Shown piece after piece: positions 12,008 through 22,500 of a stretch of DNA of 22,500 nt. The notes under the pieces were generated by a model that was not told the origin of the DNA, did not search any database, and saw nothing but the letters and a program-made list of their open reading frames with translations. This DNA is from Anaeromyces robustus (taxonomy: Eukaryota > Neocallimastigomycota > Neocallimastigomycetes > Neocallimastigales > Neocallimastigaceae), in the NCBI GenBank assembly GCA_002104895.1, contig MCFG01000092.1, forward strand, positions 37,501 through 60,000. The letters are read 5' to 3'. Within the stretch, counting starts at the first letter, position 1. Each line of letters starts with the position of its first letter. The position numbers were made by a program, and so were the translations under genes.

Positions 12008-12054
12008 TATATTACCTTTACTAAAGTTATATAAACTTTAGTAAAGGTAATATA
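12008..12054. repeat. Perfect 21-bp inverted repeat with 5-nt loop
   Basis: Left arm 12008-12028, right arm 12034-12054, loop ATATA. The arm core CCTTTACTAAAGTT pairs exactly with AACTTTAGTAAAGG. Because the arms carry several G/C positions, chance is an unlikely explanation. It could be a cruciform or RNA hairpin, a foldback element, or the remains of a transposon end. It lies about 220 bp from the MITE-like element. Confidence 0.9.
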
Positions 12055-12065
12055 CAACGTCATTA

Positions 12066-12153
12066 AGTATATAGTTAAAGGTATTATATTAATAAATTAA
12101 TATATGTCATTGCACTATCATATCAACTATATACTGTGCAATTGACATAATAC
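12066..12153. repeat. Overlapping inverted repeats
   Basis: Three pairs can be seen: AGTATATAGTT (12066-12076) with AACTATATACT (12125-12135); GTATTAT (12081-12087) with ATAATAC (12147-12153); and ATGTCATTGCAC (12104-12115) with GTGCAATTGACAT (12136-12148, one extra base). The second and third pairs nest. The first crosses both of them, because one of its arms lies outside and the other lies in the loop of the third, as in a pseudoknot or as in successive insertions. Confidence 0.75.
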
Positions 12154-12262
12154 ATAAATAATAATAATATGTATTAATTTATAAATTTATTTATTAATTT
12201 AAATTATTTTATTATATTATATTTAATAATAAATAATGTATACAATTATATAATAGTTATAT

Positions 12263-12271
12263 AATAGAAAC
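12263..12271. repeat. Left copy of putative target-site duplication
   Basis: AATAGAAAC directly abuts the left terminal repeat of the MITE-like element; the second copy is at 12834-12842. The true duplication could be 8 bp (ATAGAAAC) with one chance match. Confidence 0.65.
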
Positions 12272-12833
12272 GGGAAGTGTACATTTCGGCAATGTATTTC
12301 GTAAATGTATCGCGCATTAAAAAAACGTATTATTTAAATGTATTATATTGTGGCTTATAAAATAAATAAATAAAAAATTTATTATATTATTAAAATCAAT
12401 ATTTTATTTATTATTGATTTATGAAACCAATTTATTAGTGGTATCTTCTTTTTATTAATATTTCTTTTTTTTTTTATTTAACTTATGAAATAAATAAAAT
12501 ATTATGTGAAATTTAAAATTTATATTTATAATTCTTTAAATTATGAAATAAAAAAAATATTAAGTGAAATTTAAAATTTATATTTATAATTCTTTAAATT
12601 ATGAAATAAATAAAATATTAAGTGAAATTTAAAATTTATATTTATAATTCTTTAAATTATGAAATAAATAAGAAATGTTTTAATATACAAGTACTAGTAT
12701 ATAAACTCTCTTAAAAAATTTTTATATAAATGTGGCGTCAAAAATATTTATATAAATTTAAAATATGAAATGTGGCGTAAAGGACCTGTCAATGCAAAAA
12801 ATTTCATGTACATTGCCGAAATGCTACACTCAG
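12272..12833. mobile_element. MITE-like non-autonomous DNA transposon
   Basis: The ends are imperfect inverted repeats of 25 nt (12272-12296 and 12809-12833) that share AGTGTA then CATTTCGGCAATGTA, with one inserted G between the two blocks at the right end. A 9-bp direct repeat, AATAGAAAC, flanks the element at 12263-12271 and 12834-12842 and looks like a target-site duplication. The interior (about 512 bp) has no open frame that could be a transposase and contains a 58-bp tandem repeat. An 8-9 bp duplication is known for hAT and Mutator-like elements, but the terminal bases match neither clearly, so the superfamily is left open. The G/C content of the ends is far above the surroundings. Confidence 0.72.
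12483..12671. repeat. 58-bp tandem repeat, 3.25 copies
   Basis: Units start at 12483, 12541, 12599 and 12657 (the last partial, about 15 nt). Each begins TTATGAAATAAA and ends ATTCTTTAAA. The copies differ by only a few bases, so the expansion is recent. It lies wholly inside the MITE-like element. Confidence 0.93.
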
Positions 12834-12842
12834 AATAGAAAC
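12834..12842. repeat. Right copy of putative target-site duplication
   Basis: AATAGAAAC directly abuts the right terminal repeat of the MITE-like element and is identical to the left copy. Confidence 0.65.
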
Positions 12843-12938
12843 ATTGTATTACGTGGCATAAAACAAACTTTATAAGTAATATATTATGTTAGAATTTTTT
12901 ATGTAACCAAAGTATAAATATTAATTACACTTTTCACC

Positions 12939-12940
<2 letters not shown>

Positions 12941-12997
<57 letters not shown>

Positions 12998-13022
12998 ATA
13001 ATGAATAATAATGAATAATAAT
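12941..13022. repeat. TAA microsatellite grading into GAATAAT units
   Basis: About 18 pure TAA copies (12941-12994) are followed by irregular TGAATAA-type units. Non-coding. Confidence 0.88.
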
Positions 13023-14097
13023 AACTATTATTATAAAACACAAAAAAAAATATTTATAATGGAATTATTTATAATTTATTAATTAATAATAAGAATTATT
13101 ATATTAGAATCTTATATAAATAATTATAGATATATAGCTAAAGCTATTTACTTCTTGTTAAAATCATTATTTATATTTTAATTATAATATATAAATAAAT
13201 GATTTCTTTTATTATAATTATAATTATTTAATTATTAATTATAAATCAATAAAATAATAAAAAAAAAGACTAATTATTAATTATTATAAAATAATGAATA
13301 TATAATCATAAATCTAATAATTAATTTTAATATTAATTAAAATTTTTAAATAATAAATTAAATATAAAATTTTGTAATAATTAAAAAAAAAAAAAATACA
13401 AATAAAAAAAATTTTTTTTTTCTTTTAAAAAATAAAATAAATTAAAATTAAAATTTTCGAAAAACAATAAATAATAAATAATAAAGAAAAAAAAAAAAAT
13501 TTAAAGATTAAATTATTATAGATTTATTTTTTTTTCTTTAATATTACATGTATTTTTTTATTGTTGTAAATCATATTATTTTATAAAATAAAAAAATAAA
13601 GAGAAAAAAATTATTTATACTTTTTTTTTAATTTATATAAAGAAATTAAAAATTTATTTTTATTTATTTTAAATATATATAATTTAAATTTTTTTTGATT
13701 TCTGGTAAATTAAAAAAAAAAGACAGAACAGTATAAATAATTAAGTTTTTTTTTTATTGAAAAAAGAGAAATAATCTTTTTTTATATAATAAAATCAATA
13801 ATCTTTATCTATATATATTTTTTTAAAATTTTCAAAAAAATTAATCAACCAACCAATATTTCGTATTTTTTATTATACAAAATATAAAAGATTAATATTC
13901 ATTCAATTTCAATAGAAAAAGAATTACTAATACAAGCAAAATCATTATATAAATCACATAATATTATTATTTTATCTTTACCAAACAAATAATCGCATTC
14001 TTTATAATAATTTAGAAATTACTTTCTTTTCATTTTTTTTATTTATAAAAGAATAAAAATTGTATAAATAGACAATAATAATATCATAGTATACATT

Positions 14098-14152
14098 AAA
14101 AACAAACAAACAAACAAGCAAGCAAGCAAGCAAACAAACAAATAACAAACAA
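14098..14152. repeat. AAAC/AAGC tetranucleotide array upstream of gene 3
   Basis: AAAC units change to AAGC in the middle and back to AAAC. The array lies about 150-200 nt before the start codon of the small membrane protein, probably in its 5' UTR or proximal promoter. It is C-rich on the sense strand compared with everything around it. Confidence 0.85.
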
Positions 14153-14301
14153 CCAAATTTTTAATTTTTATATTATAACCTTTCAATTTTTAATTATAAA
14201 AAACAATAATTAAATAATTTATATTCAATATTAAATCTTTGCTTTTTTTTTCGAATTTCAAAAATCAAATAAATTTAGGAAATTTTAATTAACTTATAAA
14301 G

Positions 14302-15290
14302 ATGGGTAATTATATAAACATTTAATACAATAAAATTTTTTATTATTTAAAAATATATATTAATTATATATATATTTATAATAATTGAAATTATTGATGG
14401 ATATTTTTTTTATAGATAAACCACAAGATACAACACCAAATACACCAGATAATAGTAATGAAATTCCATCACATTGGGGAAGAGGTATTAATTTTTTTTT
14501 ATTATATATATATATATAACAATAGTATGGATATTATAAACATTTTAAAAATGAATAATTTATTATGGCCTTTTTTTTTCATTAGTTACAAACTTGTTTT
14601 TTTTTTTAAATTTGTTATTTTTTTTTTATATAATATATTTTATTTTATTTACATAATTCATATTAATAATTTTAAAATGTAAATAAAATATATTTAGTTT
14701 GTTTTTTAAATTAAAAAAAAAAAATAAAAATAAATTTAAAATGTAGTAGTATAGCAATTATTATTTATTTGCATACTTAAAATTTAATAATAATATTAAT
14801 AATAATAATAATATTTTATTTTATTTTATTTTTTATTTTAAATAATAAATAGGTTTTGTAGTTTTAGTACTAGCTTTTATTGGTGTTTTCTTATTATATA
14901 TATATTTAAAAAGAAGAAGACAAAATCGTGCTAATCAATATGGCGGTGAAGCTACTTTACCATTATATGATCCACTTCATCCATTTTCAGCAGACGATGA
15001 CTTTGAACTTAACGCCTATGACTTTGAGGGTAATATACCTTCTGGTATTGGTGACTTAAAATTACATAGCCTTGAAGATAGACAAACGGATGAAAACCTT
15101 GATGATGAAAATGCAGAAGATATACTAAAATGGTAAAGATAAATCTACTTTTATTTTTTTGTTGATAAATTCGATTTAAAATAATAATAATAATATATAT
15201 ATATATAAATATATAAATATATAATATTTATTAATTTTAATATTTTATATCAATTATTTATATATATTTAGGGCTGAAGAAAATGTTTAG
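14302..15290 (+). CDS. Small single-pass membrane protein (4 exons), unrecognised
   Basis: Exons 14302-14305, 14416-14484, 14853-15132 and 15272-15290 (4+69+280+19 = 372 nt) give 123 residues. Donors are GTAATT, GTATTA and GTAAAG; acceptors are all TAG. Residues 1-25 are polar and Thr/Pro/Asn-rich, 26-43 form one hydrophobic helix, directly followed by KRRR (44-47), and the rest is acidic. By the positive-inside rule the KRRR side is cytosolic, so the C-terminal 80 residues would face the cytosol. There, YDPL (63-66) fits the YxxPhi sorting signal read by clathrin adaptors, so traffic to a vacuole or endosome is possible (inference). The tail ends KWAEENV, with the Trp codon split by the last intron. 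The codon mix (GGC, GAC, AAC, GCC) is richer in G/C than its surroundings. No family recognised; the coding call rests on perfect phase across three introns. Confidence 0.82.
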
Positions 15291-16789
15291 ATAAAAGATA
15301 AATGAAAAAAATAAAAAAAAAAATTAAGAATAATGAAAATGATTATGAATAATGATTAATAATCAAAATAAAACTAGAAAGAAAAAAGAAAAAAAAAAAA
15401 CAAGAAAAAAAGAAAAAAACATTTATAGAAAGATTTATTTTTTATATAATAAATCAATCAATCATATCATATCGTAACATATTAAATCATTACATTCCCA
15501 AATTGTTTATTAAACAAAAACATATCATATATATATCTAACAGTAATAATAATAATAATAATTAATATTTATAATAAAATAAAGCTTAATTTCAGTATAA
15601 AAAAATATAAATAAATGTATTAAAAAAAAAAAAAAAAAAGAAAAATAAAATGAAATATTAAAAAAATAAAAAATATTAAATTAAATTAATAAAATATAAA
15701 ATAAAAAAATAAATTAAAATAAAATAAAATAAAAAAAGGAAAAGAAAAAAAGAATAAAGTTAATAATAATAATGATAATTAGGAACAGAGAAATAAAAGA
15801 AATAAATAATAATTATATATATATTTATATATATATAGAGAGAGAGAGAGAGAAAAGAAAGAAGGAAAAAAAGAAAAAAAGAAATGTTTTTAATAGAATC
15901 ATTATTATAATTATTTTAGTTTTTTTTTTTTTTTTTTTTTAGAGGATAAAATAATAATTATTAAATTATAATTAAATAATAATTATAATAAATAAATTTA
16001 ATGATATTGATCATTGTAAGTAATTAAAATAAATTATTTAAAAATAATAATAATGATAAAAATAATAAAAATAATAAAAATAAAAGTAAAATAAAAAAAA
16101 AAAATACATAAAAATTTTTTTTTTTTTAATTTTATAATTTTGTAATGTTATTTATGATTATTGAAAATTCTATTAATTCTATTTTTATTATATTTTTATT
16201 ATATATGAATTTAATAATTTAATTATTAAAATTTTATCATCATTATTTTTTTTTTCCATACCTGAAAGCATAATAAAACTATTTTTTAATAAAAAAAAAA
16301 AAATAAAATTTTTTTAATTAAATATATAATATAAAAGAATTGACAGAAACAAAAAAAAAAAAAAAAATTAAATGCAACTTTTACTTTATATATATTTAAA
16401 CTTTTTTTTATTATATATATGCTTTATTAAAATTTTATTATTATTTTTATTTTTATTTTTATTATTTTTTTTTTTACAGTAACCAAAATTTAAAAGATTT
16501 GAAAAGAATAATTAATAAAATTAATTAAAAAAATCTATATTTCTTGACATTGTATAACTATCTTTCTATTTATAAAAAAATAAAAGTTTAAATTTTAATA
16601 AAAAGAGGAAAAAAAAATTTTTATTTATATATAATATGGATATATATATATCATAAAAAGAGTCATCAAAGTATTTTAATATAAACTTTAAATATAAATA
16701 TATATTAATATATTAATATATTTTAAAGGTTAGTTCTAAATTAAAAGAATGTTAATTATAAAAGATTTTATATAAATGTATTAATAGAT

Positions 16790-16827
<38 letters not shown>

Positions 16828-17034
16828 TTTACAATTAGGATTAATTATACCTTTTTTAATTAAATAATTATACTATTTTACATTTTACATTTTAAAGAAT
16901 AATTATAATAATTATAATAATAACAATAATATAAAAAAGAAAGAAAAAAAAAAGGTTTACAATAAATTAGAAATGTTCATTTATCTATGATCAAATCTTT
17001 ATATTCCGTATTTTTCTAAAAAAAAAAAAAAAAA
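15291..17034. other. Gap between genes 3 and 4
   Basis: No exon-like frame was found on either strand. It should contain the 3' UTR of the small membrane protein gene and the promoter of the coiled-coil gene, both on the + strand. It contains purine-rich A/G filler (15363-15420), a short AG array at about 15838-15852, a T18-type run near 15921-15940, an A31 run at 16795-16825, and an A-run leading into the gene 4 start codon. Nothing looks like an RNA gene. Confidence 0.65.
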
Positions 17035-21854
<4,820 letters not shown>

Positions 21855-22500
21855 TTATAATTTCAACAACAAAATTCAATTAAATTATTCAATAGATAAA
21901 ATCATTAATTGTAAATTAAAATATTTCCAATAACAATATATATATTTTAACAAAAAAAAATTTTTTTTTTTACTAATACAATAAATTAATAAAAAAATTT
22001 TAAAAATGAAAGTTCTTTAATATTCTATAATATGTAAATAATATATGATCATATTTAAAGTATTACTGATTCTGGATTTATTATTTATGAAAGCTATTAA
22101 TACATTTAAAAAATTGTATATAAAACATTTTGATTTTTATCATAAAAATAATATATATTTCAATATATAGATTTCACTTTATATTATTTATATTATTTAT
22201 ATTATTGTATAATAATTTCATTCTTTTTTTCTATTTTATAAAATCATTCTTTTTTTCTATTTTGTTGTTTTTTTTTTTGTTTTTATTTTATCAATTTAAT
22301 AATTTATCCCATATATTTTTATATATATTTAAATAGTAATATTTTCATTTATTTTTATAATCTAATTTATTTTTTGTACTTTTATTTATTTAATCATTTA
22401 TTTATGTACTCACTTTATTAATTTATTTATAATTATTAATTTATTTATCTATTTTTGTACTTATTTTTATTTATTTCATATTTAATTATATATTCATATA
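21855..22500. other. 3' flank of gene 4, no supported gene
   Basis: The region begins with the 3' UTR of the coiled-coil gene. An A9/T11 self-complementary block lies at 21952-21971. A 41-codon frame at 22045-22170 (+) is the only thing with a coding look, and it is listed as a finding only. From 22170 to the end the + strand is T-rich with TTTATTTA-type repeats; nothing else can be supported. Confidence 0.6.

Noticed and set aside
14458-14682. 74-codon + strand frame overlapping gene 3
   Set aside because: It reads mostly through intron 2 of the small membrane protein gene and is out of frame with exon 2.
22130-22336. 68-codon + strand Phe/Ile/Leu frame
   Set aside because: T-rich low complexity with no supporting signal.

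Overview
This is a eukaryotic window with extreme AT bias. Intergenic DNA and introns are almost pure A/T homopolymers and simple repeats, while coding exons stand out as islands with some G and C. Genes are split by short GT-AG introns with donors mostly GTAA(A/T/G), codons end almost only in A or T, and long AAT runs occur both inside and outside exons. The gene content (full-length ABCA transporter, LAT-type amino acid permease, coiled-coil protein with Asn and Ser tracts) fits best with an anaerobic gut fungus (Neocallimastigomycota). A dictyostelid is the main alternative. This assignment is inference from composition and family resemblance, not from a search.

Layout: four spliced genes can be reconstructed, with 19 introns in all. 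(1) 189-5432 (+), a three-exon full-size ABCA transporter with two complete ATPase domains; exon 1 reads correctly only if one T is restored in a T run next to the start codon. (2) 9288-7190 (-), a four-exon, 530-residue LAT/APC-family amino acid permease. It converges on gene 1 across a gene-free gap of about 1.76 kb. (3) 14302-15290 (+), a four-exon gene for a 123-residue single-pass membrane protein whose first coding exon is only 4 nt. (4) 17035-21854 (+), a 12-exon gene for a 963-residue coiled-coil protein with a striking octad (8-residue, 24-bp) repeat and an Asn/Asp tract. In the last three genes, and across exons 2-3 of gene 1, all joined exons keep frame and the sum of exon lengths is a multiple of three, which supports the splice models.

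The 5-kb gap between the divergent genes 2 and 3 is not featureless. It holds a 120-bp AAAT array, a 130-bp AAAAT array, a perfect 21-bp inverted repeat, a nest of overlapping inverted repeats, and an approximately 560-bp element with 25-bp terminal inverted repeats flanked by a 9-bp direct repeat. This last element looks like a non-autonomous DNA transposon (MITE) and carries three copies of a 58-bp tandem repeat.

The two transporters are plausible membrane proteins of unrelated pathways. I see no operon-like or pathway link between the four genes. The most novel-looking items are the MITE-like element, the octad-repeat protein of gene 4, and the small membrane protein of gene 3, which I do not recognise.
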